Assembly (NCBI RefSeq): GCF_003315415.1
Contig: NZ_QNSB01000001.1
Coordinates: 124,001-188,000, forward strand
Direction: 5' to 3'
Length of the DNA stretch: 64,000 nucleotides
Source: Brevibacterium sanguinis
GTDB lineage: Bacteria > Actinomycetota > Actinomycetes > Actinomycetales > Brevibacteriaceae
Shown here: piece after piece, positions 8,636 through 17,401 of the stretch
How the letters are laid out: every line of letters starts with the position of its first letter
Numbering within the stretch: the stretch's first letter is position 1
Position numbers and translations under genes: made by a program
Notes under the pieces: model-generated
The model's input: only the letters and a program-made list of their open reading frames with translations
Database searches by the model: none
What the model was told of the DNA's origin: nothing

Positions 8636-9790
8636 TCATGCGGCGGCGTGGGTCTTCGGGCGGAGGGCGGTCAGGGTGCGTTCGGCGAGGCCGAACGCCA
8701 CGGTCATCCCGATGCCCGTGGCGACGGTGGCGACGGTGGTGCGCTCGTCGATCGTCTCGACGATGAGCGGACGCGCCGAGGAGGAGGCGTAGACTCCCTG
8801 CCACCTCTGCCGGATCTCGAAGTCCCCAGGCCCCGAGAGGCCCAGCACGCTCGCCGCCTCGGTGAGCAGGGACCGGCTCGTCTCCTCGGAGAGGAAGGGG
8901 CCGACCGTTGCCGCGTAGTCGTGGGAGTCGCCGAGGATGATCGAACCGTCGGGACGGGGGCCGAACATGACGTTGGCCCCGATCTCGAGCAGCTCGGGGC
9001 TCTCCGCGGCGATCGACTCGCGCAGGGCGCGGGCGGCGGGCATCGTGGAGAACGCGTCGTAGCGCAGCAGCGAGGTGCGCGAGAGCATCGCGGCCGGGGT
9101 CCGGATGTGCTCCGGGGTCGTGGCCAGCGCCATCGACAGGGCGCACTCGGTCATCTCCGCCTCCGCCGCGAGGTCGGGGAAGAGCCCGGGCAGCCCGTGC
9201 CCGGTGCAGATGACGACGTGGTCGGCGGTGAAGGTCCCCGCCGTTGACTCGACGCGGCCCTCGGCGACGGAGAGGACCCTGACGCCCGTGCGCAGCTCGG
9301 CCTGCGGATCGGCGGCCACGTGCTCGGCGAGCAGGGGAGCGGCGGTACGGGGATCGACGCGGAGGTCGCGGGTGAGGAAGGCGCCCCCGATCGCGTCGCC
9401 GAGGCGGGTGCGGCTGCCGGCGGTGATCCGCTCGGCCAGCGCGGTGGAGTCGAGGAGGACGATGTCGCCCGGCTCCTTGGTCTCCCGCGCCTGCTCGAGG
9501 ACGGCCATCTGCTCGTGAGAGGAGGCGATGACGTAGGCGCCGGAGCCGGCGGCCCAGAAGCCGGCCTCGGAGGAGGCCGCGAGCCAGTGCTCCCGGCCGG
9601 CGTCGGCGAGTTCGGCGAACTCACCGATCTGCCCGGTGATGCAGCAGTGGCCGAAGTTGCGGATCGAGGCACCCGAAGGGGTGGCGTCGGCGTCGAGGAT
9701 GCGCACGCTCAGTCCCCGGCGCAGCGCCGCCCGGGCATGGGCGAGGCCGATGATGCCGGAGCCGACGACGAGGATGTCTGTGTGGTTCAT
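8636..9790 (-). CDS. FAD-dependent oxidoreductase of the phosphonate-associated (TIGR03364-type) clade
   Basis: 384 residues, DAO-type flavoprotein. The N-terminal dinucleotide motif is ILVVGSGIIGLAHARAALRRG, and near the C-terminus GIGMTVAFGLAERTL fits the second FAD contact. This clade is known to sit beside phosphonatase-like hydrolases and phnCDE, where oxidative deamination of an aminophosphonate such as 1-hydroxy-2-aminoethylphosphonate has been proposed; both neighbours occur here. ATG 9790 was chosen because the FAD motif begins six residues later; an in-frame extension upstream crosses the operator region. Assignment to the clade is from memory of the family and context; the reaction is inferred. 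Confidence 0.8.
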   Translation of the reverse strand: MNHTDILVVGSGIIGLAHARAALRRGLSVRILDADATPSGASIRNFGHCCITGQIGEFAELADAGREHWLAASSEAGFWAAGSGAYVIASSHEQMAVLEQARETKEPGDIVLLDSTALAERITAGSRTRLGDAIGGAFLTRDLRVDPRTAAPLLAEHVAADPQAELRTGVRVLSVAEGRVESTAGTFTADHVVICTGHGLPGLFPDLAAEAEMTECALSMALATTPEHIRTPAAMLSRTSLLRYDAFSTMPAARALRESIAAESPELLEIGANVMFGPRPDGSIILGDSHDYAATVGPFLSEETSRSLLTEAASVLGLSGPGDFEIRQRWQGVYASSSARPLIVETIDERTTVATVATGIGMTVAFGLAERTLTALRPKTHAAA

Positions 9791-9837
9791 GGTTCGACCA
9801 TGCAGTGCCGGGAGCCGGTGGAACAAGCCGAGAGGGC

Positions 9838-9853
9838 ACATGTATATATATGT
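9838..9853. promoter_or_regulatory. candidate operator of the GntR/UTRA regulator
   Basis: The 16-bp sequence ACATGTATATATATGT is an imperfect dyad with 7 of 8 pairs complementary. It is a strikingly A/T-rich island in the divergent region between the oxidoreductase and the GntR gene, the expected place for autoregulation and control of the phn operon. HutC/UTRA regulators often bind dyads rich in GT-AT-AC steps. Confidence 0.45.
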
Positions 9854-9920
9854 TGTCCGTTCGTTCATCTTCGTGGCTCGGACGCTGGATTCTGTTCATT
9901 CTCTGTTCAGTTCCTCGTCC

Positions 9921-9949
9921 CTGACCGGGCACTTCCGGTGGTCTACGAT
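9921..9949 (+). promoter_or_regulatory. promoter of the GntR regulator gene
   Basis: CTGACC at 9921-9926, a 17-bp spacer and TACGAT at 9944-9949. The first base of transcription would fall at or beside GTG 9957 and ATG 9960, so the mRNA is probably leaderless. Confidence 0.5.
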
Positions 9950-9959
9950 CGAACATGTG

Positions 9960-10733
9960 ATGACAAGTTCCCCCCATCCGGCAGACAGGCCGCGCGCCCT
10001 CCACGAGAAGATCGGGGAGGCGCTGCGGGCGCGGATCGCCGACGGCAGCCTGGCGATCGGTGCGCCCGTGCCGAGCGAATCCGAGCTGTGCCGCGAGTTC
10101 TCCGTCTCCCGCGGTCCTGTGCGCCAGGCGCTCTCGGCTCTGCGCGCCGAGGGCATCATCGCCGGAGGGCGGGGCGCCGTCGCCCGGGTGGTCGGCTCCG
10201 TGCCGACGCAGTCGCTGACGAGCTTCCTCTCGTTCACCGAGTGGGCCAACTCGACGGGACGCCGCCCGGGCCAGCGGACCGTCGAGGTGGCGAAGCGGGT
10301 CGCCGGGGATGAGGCGGCGGCCCTGCTCCACCTCGAACCGGGAGAGCCGGTCGTCGATCTGCTGCGGCTGCGGCTGCTCGACGAGGAGCCGGCGATGATC
10401 GAGCGGACGAGCTTCGCCTACGACATTGGCCGGCACCTGTTCGACTTCGACACCGACGCGGGATCGATCTTCGCCCACCTCAGCGCGTGCGGGATCGACC
10501 TCGTCGCCGCTCGGCACACGTTCGACGCGGTTCCCGCCGACGACGTCGACGCCGAGCTCCTCGGAGTCGGAGTCGGCACGCCGCTGCTGCGCGAGCGGAG
10601 GCTGACCTCGACCTCGGCGGGACGTCCCGTCGAGTACTCCGACGACCGCTACCTGCCGGGGAAGGTGACGTTCACGGTCAACAACACTGTCGCGGCACCG
10701 AACTCCGTCATCCGACTCATCCCCGAGACCTGA
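9960..10733 (+). CDS. GntR-family (HutC/UTRA) regulator of phosphonate genes
   Basis: 257 residues. The N-terminal winged helix runs from about 10 to 80 (LHEKIGEALRARIADGSLAIG, then PSESELCREFSVSRGPVRQAL). The C-terminal UTRA ligand-binding domain follows from SFLSFTEWANSTGR to the end. ATG 9960 is used, but GTG 9957 directly before it is an equally good leaderless start. It faces away from the phn operon and precedes the phosphonatase-like gene, so control of this locus by a phosphonate effector is likely. It resembles PhnF-type regulators by position; no effector is known. Confidence 0.85.
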   Translation: MTSSPHPADRPRALHEKIGEALRARIADGSLAIGAPVPSESELCREFSVSRGPVRQALSALRAEGIIAGGRGAVARVVGSVPTQSLTSFLSFTEWANSTGRRPGQRTVEVAKRVAGDEAAALLHLEPGEPVVDLLRLRLLDEEPAMIERTSFAYDIGRHLFDFDTDAGSIFAHLSACGIDLVAARHTFDAVPADDVDAELLGVGVGTPLLRERRLTSTSAGRPVEYSDDRYLPGKVTFTVNNTVAAPNSVIRLIPET

Positions 10734-10821
10734 ATCCAGCGGTCCCGGCCCCACCCCGGACCTGACCTGACACCGGACCTCAACCGGCGCTTCCGCGCGC
10801 CCACCGACCCCAAGGAGAGAC

Positions 10822-11529
10822 ATGACCAGCATCGCACTCGCCGCCTTCGACATGGCGGGCACCACCCTCGACGAGCACGGCGACGTCTACCGCGCGCTGC
10901 AGCGCAGCGTCGAATCGACCGGCACCGCGGTGTCGGCCGAGGACCTGCAAACCTGGATGGGCGCGGACAAGGTCGAGGCCATCCGCAACCTGCTGCGCCT
11001 CGGCGGCCATGCCGGCGACGAGGCGACGGTCTCCGAATGCTTCGACCTGTTCCGCCGGCTCCTGCGCGACTTCTACGCCGCCAACCCGCCGACCCCTCTG
11101 CCCGGGGTCGAGGAGGCGCTGCGCGCGCTCCGTGCCTCCGGCGTCAGGGTGGCGCTGACGACCGGCTTCTCCACCGATGTCGCAGGTCTCCTGCTCGACG
11201 GCCTCGGCTGGTCGACCGGTGAGGGCGGGAACCTCGACGCCGTCGTGTGCTCGGACGAGGTCGCGGCGGGCCGGCCCTACCCCTACATGATCCACCGGGC
11301 GATGGAGCGGACGGGAGTCCAGGACGTTCGGTCGGTGCTCGTGGCCGGTGACACGATAGTCGACGTCGAGGCCGGCGTGGCCTCCGGCGCGGGCATCGTC
11401 CTCGGGGTCCACACCGGCAAGCTCGGTCCCGAGGACTTCGCGCGGACCGCAGCGACGGCCTCCCTGCCGTCCGTTGCCGAGGTGCCCGCCCACCTCGGTC
11501 TCGATGCGGAGGTCGCCGTCGCCCGCTGA
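10822..11529 (+). CDS. phosphonatase-like HAD hydrolase (TIGR03351-type)
   Basis: 235 residues. The HAD nucleophile motif is DMAGTT (Asp10, with Ala12 where most HADs have Asp), as in phosphonoacetaldehyde hydrolase. Lys50 in WMGADK occupies the place of the Schiff-base lysine of PhnX. Arg151 (AAGRPYPYM) replaces the usual HAD lysine, and the acidic motif is AGDTIVD at 176-181. These traits mark the PhnX-like clade that occurs without the transaminase PhnW and with an FAD oxidase. It probably cleaves the C-P bond of phosphonoacetaldehyde or a hydroxylated analogue. AAGGAGAG precedes ATG 10822; 88 nt follow the regulator, so likely one transcript. Confidence 0.85.
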   Translation: MTSIALAAFDMAGTTLDEHGDVYRALQRSVESTGTAVSAEDLQTWMGADKVEAIRNLLRLGGHAGDEATVSECFDLFRRLLRDFYAANPPTPLPGVEEALRALRASGVRVALTTGFSTDVAGLLLDGLGWSTGEGGNLDAVVCSDEVAAGRPYPYMIHRAMERTGVQDVRSVLVAGDTIVDVEAGVASGAGIVLGVHTGKLGPEDFARTAATASLPSVAEVPAHLGLDAEVAVAR

Positions 11530-11827
11530 ACCGGGGGGCCGACGAAGATCATCCTTCCGGGGGATGACGCGGCCCGGACCCGCTCCCTAGAGTTTCAGGG
11601 GTGTCAGTCCGTCGAGCCGAAAGTGAGATGCATGGAGAAACTCAGCTGATCGCAGTGCTACCCTCAATCACCACTGATCCCCACAGAGGCCGGTCCCCAT
11701 CCGGCCACCAGCGGGCAATCCCAGCTCCCGACGTCCCCATGGGAGGGCCCGCCGCCGCGCACCCGACCGAGCGGGATCCCCACCCAGGGCCGCGCCCGAG
11801 GCCTCCCCGGCCTCGCGCCCATCGCCG
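11530..11827 (+). other. intergenic region with orphan-looking promoter and operator dyad
   Basis: A dyad TCATCC-N7-GGATGA lies at 11549-11567, and TAGAGT at 11588-11593 is 7 nt before GTG 11601, which fits a leaderless promoter. From GTG 11601 an 84-codon frame runs to 11855 and overlaps the 3' end of the ABC gene on the other strand; its product (Pro/Arg/His-rich after residue 25) is not recognised and may not be real. Dyads of this type are often bound by NarL/DesR-like response regulators, but no such gene is present here. Confidence 0.35.
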
Positions 11828-13690
11828 TCAGTCGGCGGCGAACTGGGTGGCGTAGAGCTCGGCATACCGGCCTCCCAGGGCCAGCAGCTGCGCATGTGTG
11901 CCGGACTCCACGATCCGACCGGCCTCGACCACGAGAATCGTGTCGGCCTGCCGGATGGTGGAGAGCCGGTGCGCGATGACCAGAGCCGTGCGCCCCGTCA
12001 TCGCCTGCGTGAGAGCCCGCTGCACTGCCGCCTCGTTCGTCGAGTCCAACGCCGAGGTCGCCTCGTCGAGGACGACGATCTCCGGGGCGGCGAGCAGCAT
12101 CCGCGCGATCGTCAGCCGCTGCCGCTCCCCGCCCGAGAGCCGGTAGCCGCGCTCGCCGATGACCGTGTCGAGGCCGTCGGGCAGCGCCGCGATGACATCG
12201 TGGAGCTGAGCGCGGTCGATGGCCTGCCACAGCTCCTCATCCGAGGCGCCGGGCTTCGCGAGCGCGAGATTCGACCGGATCGACTCGTGGAACACATGCC
12301 CGTCCTGGGTGACGACGCCGACGGCCCGACGCAGATCCGAGAAGGACAGGTCCCGGACGTCAACGCCCCCGATCGTCACCGACCCCTCGGTGACGTCGTA
12401 GAGCCGGGGCAGCAGGGAGGCGATCGTCGACTTGCCCGCGCCGGAGGACCCGACCATGGCCACCGTGTGACCGGCCGGGATCGTGAAGTCGAGCGAGTGG
12501 AGGACCTCCTCGCCGCCACGGGCGTCGAGGACCGCGACGTCCTCGAGGCTGGCGAGGCTGACCTTGTCCGCACTGGGGTAGGCGAAGCTGACACCCGTGA
12601 ACCTCACGTCCAGCCCTCCTCGGGGCAGGGGCTTGGGCGCGGCCGGCTCGGTGATGAGCGGTTCGACGTCGAGGACCTCGAAGACCCTCTGGAAGCTGAC
12701 GACAGCGCTCATGATGTCGAGGCGGGCGTTGGCGAGCATCGTCAGCGGGGTGTAGAGGCGGGTGAGCAGCAGGGCCAGGGTCACGACCTGACCGGCGTTG
12801 AGGTGGCCGAGCACCGCCTGCGCTCCGCCGATCCCGTAGACCAGGGCCAGCGCCAGCGCCGAGACCAGGGTGAGCGAGGAGACGAACGTCGACTGGAGCA
12901 TCGCGACCTTGACGCCGACGTCGCGGACCTGACCGGCGCGCCTGCCGAACTCCTCGGTCTCCGCCCGCGGGTCGCCGAAGAGCTTGATGAGGGTCGCCCC
13001 GCCGGAGGAGAAGCGCTCCGTCATCTGCGTCGACATGTCGGCATTGTGCTCGGCGGCCTGGAACTGCAGGGACGCGAGCTTGCCGCTGAGCAGCCGGGTG
13101 GGGATGATGAACAGCGGCAGGAGCAGGATCGACAACGCCGTGACCTGCCAGGAGATCGACACCATGACGCCGACGGTGAGCGCCAGGGAGACGACGTTCG
13201 ACACGATGCCCGAGAGGGTGTTCGAGAACGCCCGCTGCGCGCCGATGACATCGGAGTTGAGGCGGGAGACCAGGGCACCCGTGCGGGTGCGGTTGAAGAA
13301 CGCGATGGGCATCGTCTGCACGTGCTCGTAGACGGCGGTGCGCAGATCGAAGATGAGGCCCTCGCCGATCCGCGACGACATGTACCTGTTGGCGATGGTG
13401 ATCGCCGCGTCCGCGATCGCGAGCAGGCCGATCGCCACCGCGAGGGTGACGACGGTGCCGAGCGGCCCGCCGCCGGTGATCGCATTGACGACGTCACCGG
13501 CGAGAACGGGGTTGAGGACCCCGGTGATCGCCGAGGCGACCGACAGGGTGAGGAAGACCGCGATCCGCTTCTTGTGGCGCTTCGCGTACTGGAGGATGCG
13601 CCGGTAGGTGCCCGGCTGGATCTCCGTCTGCGGGGTCTTGCGGTTCGACACGGCGGTGCGCATCATCGAATGCGCGGACTGCATGGTCAC
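11828..13690 (-). CDS. ABC exporter half-transporter (multidrug/lipid type)
   Basis: 620 residues. The N-terminal membrane domain (about 40-340) has six expected helices, for example IAVFLTLSVASAITGVLNPVL, GTVVTLAVAIGLLAIADAAI and VVSLALTVGVMVSI. The C-terminal ATPase has Walker A GSSGAGKST, signature LSGGERQR and Walker B IVVLDEATSALD, then the H-loop VIAHRLSTIRQ. Full length for a MsbA/LmrA-type exporter, which works as a dimer. GTG 13690 has AGAGG five nt upstream; ATG 13684 is an alternative. Alone on its strand, so the substrate cannot be inferred. Confidence 0.92.
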   Translation of the reverse strand: MTMQSAHSMMRTAVSNRKTPQTEIQPGTYRRILQYAKRHKKRIAVFLTLSVASAITGVLNPVLAGDVVNAITGGGPLGTVVTLAVAIGLLAIADAAITIANRYMSSRIGEGLIFDLRTAVYEHVQTMPIAFFNRTRTGALVSRLNSDVIGAQRAFSNTLSGIVSNVVSLALTVGVMVSISWQVTALSILLLPLFIIPTRLLSGKLASLQFQAAEHNADMSTQMTERFSSGGATLIKLFGDPRAETEEFGRRAGQVRDVGVKVAMLQSTFVSSLTLVSALALALVYGIGGAQAVLGHLNAGQVVTLALLLTRLYTPLTMLANARLDIMSAVVSFQRVFEVLDVEPLITEPAAPKPLPRGGLDVRFTGVSFAYPSADKVSLASLEDVAVLDARGGEEVLHSLDFTIPAGHTVAMVGSSGAGKSTIASLLPRLYDVTEGSVTIGGVDVRDLSFSDLRRAVGVVTQDGHVFHESIRSNLALAKPGASDEELWQAIDRAQLHDVIAALPDGLDTVIGERGYRLSGGERQRLTIARMLLAAPEIVVLDEATSALDSTNEAAVQRALTQAMTGRTALVIAHRLSTIRQADTILVVEAGRIVESGTHAQLLALGGRYAELYATQFAAD

Positions 13691-13800
13691 ATCGGCCTCT
13701 TTTCCTCAGGTCATCACCACCAACCCGCGCATGAGGCGATCTATTTCCGAATCAGCTCTCGGCGTACCCGGCCTGCGCTCCCGCCCGCTGGAGGAGGGCC

Positions 13801-14838
13801 TCAGAGCTTGCGCAGCTGGACCTTGCGGATCGTGTGGTCGGCCGACTTGTGGAGGACGAGATCGGCGCGTCCGCGACTGGGCAGCACGTTCTCCCGGAGG
13901 TTGGGGAAGTTGATCGAGTCCCAGATCTCCGAGGACAGGGTCACCGCCTCCTCGTCGCTGAGCTTCGAGTACCGGTGGAAGTAGGAGTCGGGGTCCTGGA
14001 ACGCGCCGTGCTTGAGGGCGAGGAAGCGGGTGATGTACCACTGCCGGATGTCCCGGGACCGGGCGTCGACGTAGACGGAGAAGTCGAAGTAGTCGCTGAT
14101 CGCCAGGCCCACCGTCCCGTCGCTGCGGGGTCTGGCGGGCTGGAGGACGTTGAGGCCCTCGACGATGAGCACATCGGGGGAGCGCACGACCACCTCGGCG
14201 CCGGGGACGATGTCATACGTGTGATGCGAGTACACCGGGGCGCGGACCTCCTCCGACCCCGACTTCACGGCCGAGATGAACTGGAGCAGGCGCCGCCGGT
14301 CGTACGATTCGGGGAATCCCTTGCGGCCGGTCAGTCCGCGGCGCTCGAGCTCGGCGTTGGGGTAGAGGAAGCCGTCGGTGGTGATGAGCTCGACGCGGGG
14401 AGTGTCGGGCCAGCGGGCCATGAGCTCGCGGAGCACACGCGCCGTCGTCGACTTGCCCACCGCGACGGAGCCGGCGACGCCGATGACGAAGGGCGTGCGG
14501 GTGGCGTTCTGCGGTTCGAGTCCGGCCTCGTGGAGTGGGGAGAAGAACTCGCGGGCCAGCTCATGCTTGCTCTGCCGGGCCGAGACGTAGAGGTTGAGCA
14601 GGCGGGAGAGCGGGAGGTAGACCTGTGCCACCTCGTCGAGGTCGATCCGGTCGCCGAGGCCCCGGAGGCGTTCGATGTCGCGCTGCTTCAGCGGCAGGGG
14701 AGTGGACTGGGCCAGGGTGCCCCAGACCTCGCGGTCGAACTCCCAGAACGGGGAGGTCGGCTGGTCGTCGGTGCGGCGTCGGGGGCTGAGTCCGGCGAGG
14801 CGACGGGCACGGTCGAGGTGCGGATCGACTGATGGCAT
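13801..14838 (-). CDS. coaA: type I pantothenate kinase
   Basis: 345 residues. Catalyses the first step of coenzyme A synthesis, phosphorylating pantothenate with ATP. P-loop GSVAVGKST at 123-131, then [12 protein letters not shown] and the pantothenate-site RKGFPESYD, and [10 protein letters not shown]. The C-terminal [16 protein letters not shown] is family-typical. About 30 extra N-terminal residues precede the conserved FWEFDREVW. Divergent from glmS with a 133-nt spacer. Confidence 0.97.
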   Translation of the reverse strand: MPSVDPHLDRARRLAGLSPRRRTDDQPTSPFWEFDREVWGTLAQSTPLPLKQRDIERLRGLGDRIDLDEVAQVYLPLSRLLNLYVSARQSKHELAREFFSPLHEAGLEPQNATRTPFVIGVAGSVAVGKSTTARVLRELMARWPDTPRVELITTDGFLYPNAELERRGLTGRKGFPESYDRRRLLQFISAVKSGSEEVRAPVYSHHTYDIVPGAEVVVRSPDVLIVEGLNVLQPARPRSDGTVGLAISDYFDFSVYVDARSRDIRQWYITRFLALKHGAFQDPDSYFHRYSKLSDEEAVTLSSEIWDSINFPNLRENVLPSRGRADLVLHKSADHTIRKVQLRKL

Positions 14839-14958
14839 GGGCCAATTGTGTCATGCGTCATGCGCGGGCCGACCGCGACCTGTCGCGCCGCCTGGTGCCC
14901 TGCGTCACGTCCGGTGTCACCTGGGATGGCGCTGAGCGCGGCGCTTGACTTGATTGCA

Positions 14959-14971
14959 TAGAATTCCAGGC
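14959..14971 (+). promoter_or_regulatory. -10 element of glmS, leaderless type
   Basis: TAGAAT at 14959-14964 is followed by seven bases and then the glmS ATG. TTGACT at 14945 is too close to act as its -35. No ribozyme or riboswitch-sized leader fits in the space. Confidence 0.5.
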
Positions 14972-16846
14972 ATGTGTGGAATCGTAGGTTATGTATCCAG
15001 GACCGCCGTCGACGGCGCAGACCATACGGCGCTCGATGTCGTGCTCGGCGGCCTCAAGAGGCTCGAATACCGCGGATACGATTCCGCCGGCGTCGCCCTC
15101 GTCTCACCCGAGGGTGAGCTCCTGTCGGCGAAGAAGGCGGGCAAGCTCTCCGCCCTGCTCGATGAACTCGACGCCGCGCCCCTGCCGGCCGCGCAGGTCG
15201 GCATCGGCCACACCCGCTGGGCGACCCACGGCGGACCGACCGACGTCAACGCCCACCCGCACCTGGCCGACGGCGGGAAGCTCGCCCTCATCCACAACGG
15301 GATCATCGAGAACTTCGCCCAGCTCAAGGCCGATCTCGTCGCCGAGGGCGTCGAGTTCGCCTCCCAGACCGACACCGAGGTCGCCGCCGCCCAGCTCGGC
15401 AAGAACTACCGGGCCACGGGCGACCTCAGCGAGGCGATGCGGATCACCGCGACCGAACTCGAAGGCGCCTTCACCCTGCTCGCCGTCCACGCCGACGTCC
15501 CCGACACCGTCGTCGCCGCCCGCCGCAACTCGCCGCTGGTCATCGGCCTCGGCGAGGGGGAGAACTTCCTCGGCTCCGACGTCGCCGCCTTCATCGACTA
15601 CACGCGCAGCGCGGTCGAGATCGGCCAGGACGAGGTCGTCACCATCACCCCCGAGACCGTCGCCATCACCGACACCGAGGGCAACCCTGTCGAGGGCGTC
15701 CGCTTCGACGTCGACTGGGACACCGCCGCCGCCGAGAAGGGCGGGTTCTCCTCGTTCATGGACAAGGAGATCCACGACCAGCCGCAGGCCGTCGCCGACA
15801 CCCTGCTCGGACGCCTCGACACCGAGGGCCGGCTGACGCTCGACGAGATGCACATCGACGAGACGGTGCTCAAGACCGTCGACAAGATCGTCGTCATCGC
15901 CTGCGGCACCGCCGCCTACGCCGGGCAGGTCGCGAAGTACGCGATCGAGCACTGGTGCCGCATCCCCGTCGAGGTCGAGCTCGCGCACGAGTTCCGCTAC
16001 CGCGATCCGGTCGTCAACGAGAAGACCCTCGTCGTGGCCGTCTCCCAGTCCGGAGAGACGATGGACACGATCATGGCCGTGCGCCACGCCCGCCAGCAGG
16101 GCGCGAAGGTCATCGCCATCTGCAACACCTTCGGCTCGACCATCCCGCGCGAATCCGACGCCGCGCTCTACACCCACGCGGGACCCGAGATCGCGGTCGC
16201 CTCGACGAAGGCGTTCCTGTCCCAGGTCGTCGCCTGCTACCTGCTCGGCCTCTACCTCGCCCAGCTGCGGGGCAACAAGTTCCGCGACGAGATCGGCGTC
16301 ATCCTCTCCGAGCTGCAGGCGATCCCGGAGAAGATCCAGGCCGTCCTCGACGTCGGCAAGGAGCAGGTCCTCGAGCTGGCCCGTCGCAACCAGGACGTCG
16401 AGTCGGTCCTGTTCCTCGGCCGCCACGTCGGCTATCCCGTGGCGATGGAGGGCGCGCTCAAGCTCAAGGAGCTCGCCTACATCCACGCCGAGGGCTTCGC
16501 CGCCGGTGAGCTCAAGCACGGTCCCATCGCGCTCATCGACGACGGTCAACTCGTCATCATCGTCGTCCCCAGCCGCCGCGGCCGCGACTCGCTCCACGCC
16601 AAGGTGATCTCCAACATCCAGGAGGTCCGGGCCCGCGGAGCCAACACCGTCGTCATCGCCGAGGAGGGCGACGAGGCCGTGCGCGACTTCGCCTCCGAGG
16701 TCATCTACGTCCCCGAGACGACGACCCTGCTCGCGCCCCTGCTCACCACGGTCCCGCTCCAGATCTTCGCGATGGAGCTGGCGACGGCGAAGGGACTCGA
16801 CGTCGATCAGCCCCGCAACCTCGCCAAGTCCGTGACGGTCGAGTAG
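14972..16846 (+). CDS. glmS: glutamine--fructose-6-phosphate aminotransferase (isomerizing)
   Basis: 624 residues. Makes glucosamine-6-phosphate, the substrate of GlmM encoded at 4572. The N-terminus MCGIVGYV exposes Cys as glutaminase nucleophile after Met removal, so ATG 14972 is the start rather than the in-frame codon 18 nt upstream. The glutaminase half contains RLEYRGYDSAG and GHTRWATHG; two SIS domains follow (ACGTAAYAG, SQSGETMDT, then FLGRHVGYPVAMEGALKLKE). It ends in the conserved PRNLAKSVTVE. Confidence 0.98.
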   Translation: MCGIVGYVSRTAVDGADHTALDVVLGGLKRLEYRGYDSAGVALVSPEGELLSAKKAGKLSALLDELDAAPLPAAQVGIGHTRWATHGGPTDVNAHPHLADGGKLALIHNGIIENFAQLKADLVAEGVEFASQTDTEVAAAQLGKNYRATGDLSEAMRITATELEGAFTLLAVHADVPDTVVAARRNSPLVIGLGEGENFLGSDVAAFIDYTRSAVEIGQDEVVTITPETVAITDTEGNPVEGVRFDVDWDTAAAEKGGFSSFMDKEIHDQPQAVADTLLGRLDTEGRLTLDEMHIDETVLKTVDKIVVIACGTAAYAGQVAKYAIEHWCRIPVEVELAHEFRYRDPVVNEKTLVVAVSQSGETMDTIMAVRHARQQGAKVIAICNTFGSTIPRESDAALYTHAGPEIAVASTKAFLSQVVACYLLGLYLAQLRGNKFRDEIGVILSELQAIPEKIQAVLDVGKEQVLELARRNQDVESVLFLGRHVGYPVAMEGALKLKELAYIHAEGFAAGELKHGPIALIDDGQLVIIVVPSRRGRDSLHAKVISNIQEVRARGANTVVIAEEGDEAVRDFASEVIYVPETTTLLAPLLTTVPLQIFAMELATAKGLDVDQPRNLAKSVTVE

Positions 16847-16934
16847 GACGGTCGAGCAGGACGATCGGACACGGGGACTCAGGGCCGGGTGCACTCGCAC
16901 CCGGCCGGGCAGCGACGGGAGTGAGGGAAGAGCC

Positions 16935-17342
16935 ATGGCGATCCTGGGAATCGGCACGGACATCGCCGACGTGCCGCGCTTCGCCGAGCACATCGAGCGC
17001 GTGCCCGAGCTCCTCGACCGCCTGCTCACCCCGGCCGAGCAGCTCAAGCGCAACGGCAAGCGCCGGACGGACGCCTCCCTGGCGGCGCGGTTCTCCGCCA
17101 AGGAGGCCCTGAAGAAGGCGATCGGCTTCCCCGGGTGGCTGCCCTGGCAGTCCGCCGAGGTGGTGCCCGCGAGGTCCGGGGCGCCGAGCTTCCGCCTGTC
17201 CGGGCTCGTGCTCGAGCACTTCCGGGCCATCGGCGGGGAGCGCCTCCACCTCTCGATCACCCACGACGCGCATCTCACGATGACATTCGTCATCGCCGAG
17301 GGCAGCGGAGAATCGCTGAGCCCCGGCGTCGAGTGGGACTGA
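16935..17342 (+). CDS. acpS: holo-[acyl-carrier-protein] synthase
   Basis: 135 residues. Transfers phosphopantetheine from CoA to acyl carrier protein. The N-terminal ILGIGTDIADVPRF and the Mg/CoA motif RFSAKEALKKAIG are diagnostic, and HLSITHDAHLTMTFVI closes the fold. GGGAAGAG lies upstream of ATG 16935. It sits 88 nt after glmS, probably in the same transcript. Confidence 0.97.
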   Translation: MAILGIGTDIADVPRFAEHIERVPELLDRLLTPAEQLKRNGKRRTDASLAARFSAKEALKKAIGFPGWLPWQSAEVVPARSGAPSFRLSGLVLEHFRAIGGERLHLSITHDAHLTMTFVIAEGSGESLSPGVEWD

Positions 17343-17401
17343 CGCCGGTCACCGCGACACGCACCCCCACCTCGGCGGGGGACGGGGAATAGACTCGCGG
17401 T

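Noticed and set aside
6787-9146. Long N-terminal extensions of phnE (to 7047) and phnC (to 9146)
   Set aside because: They lie inside well-defined upstream genes, and the ATGA/TGATG overlaps fix the true starts.
14839-14971. A glmS ribozyme-type leader
   Set aside because: The spacer is only 133 bp and shared with coaA; the -10 is 7 nt before ATG, so no leader remains.
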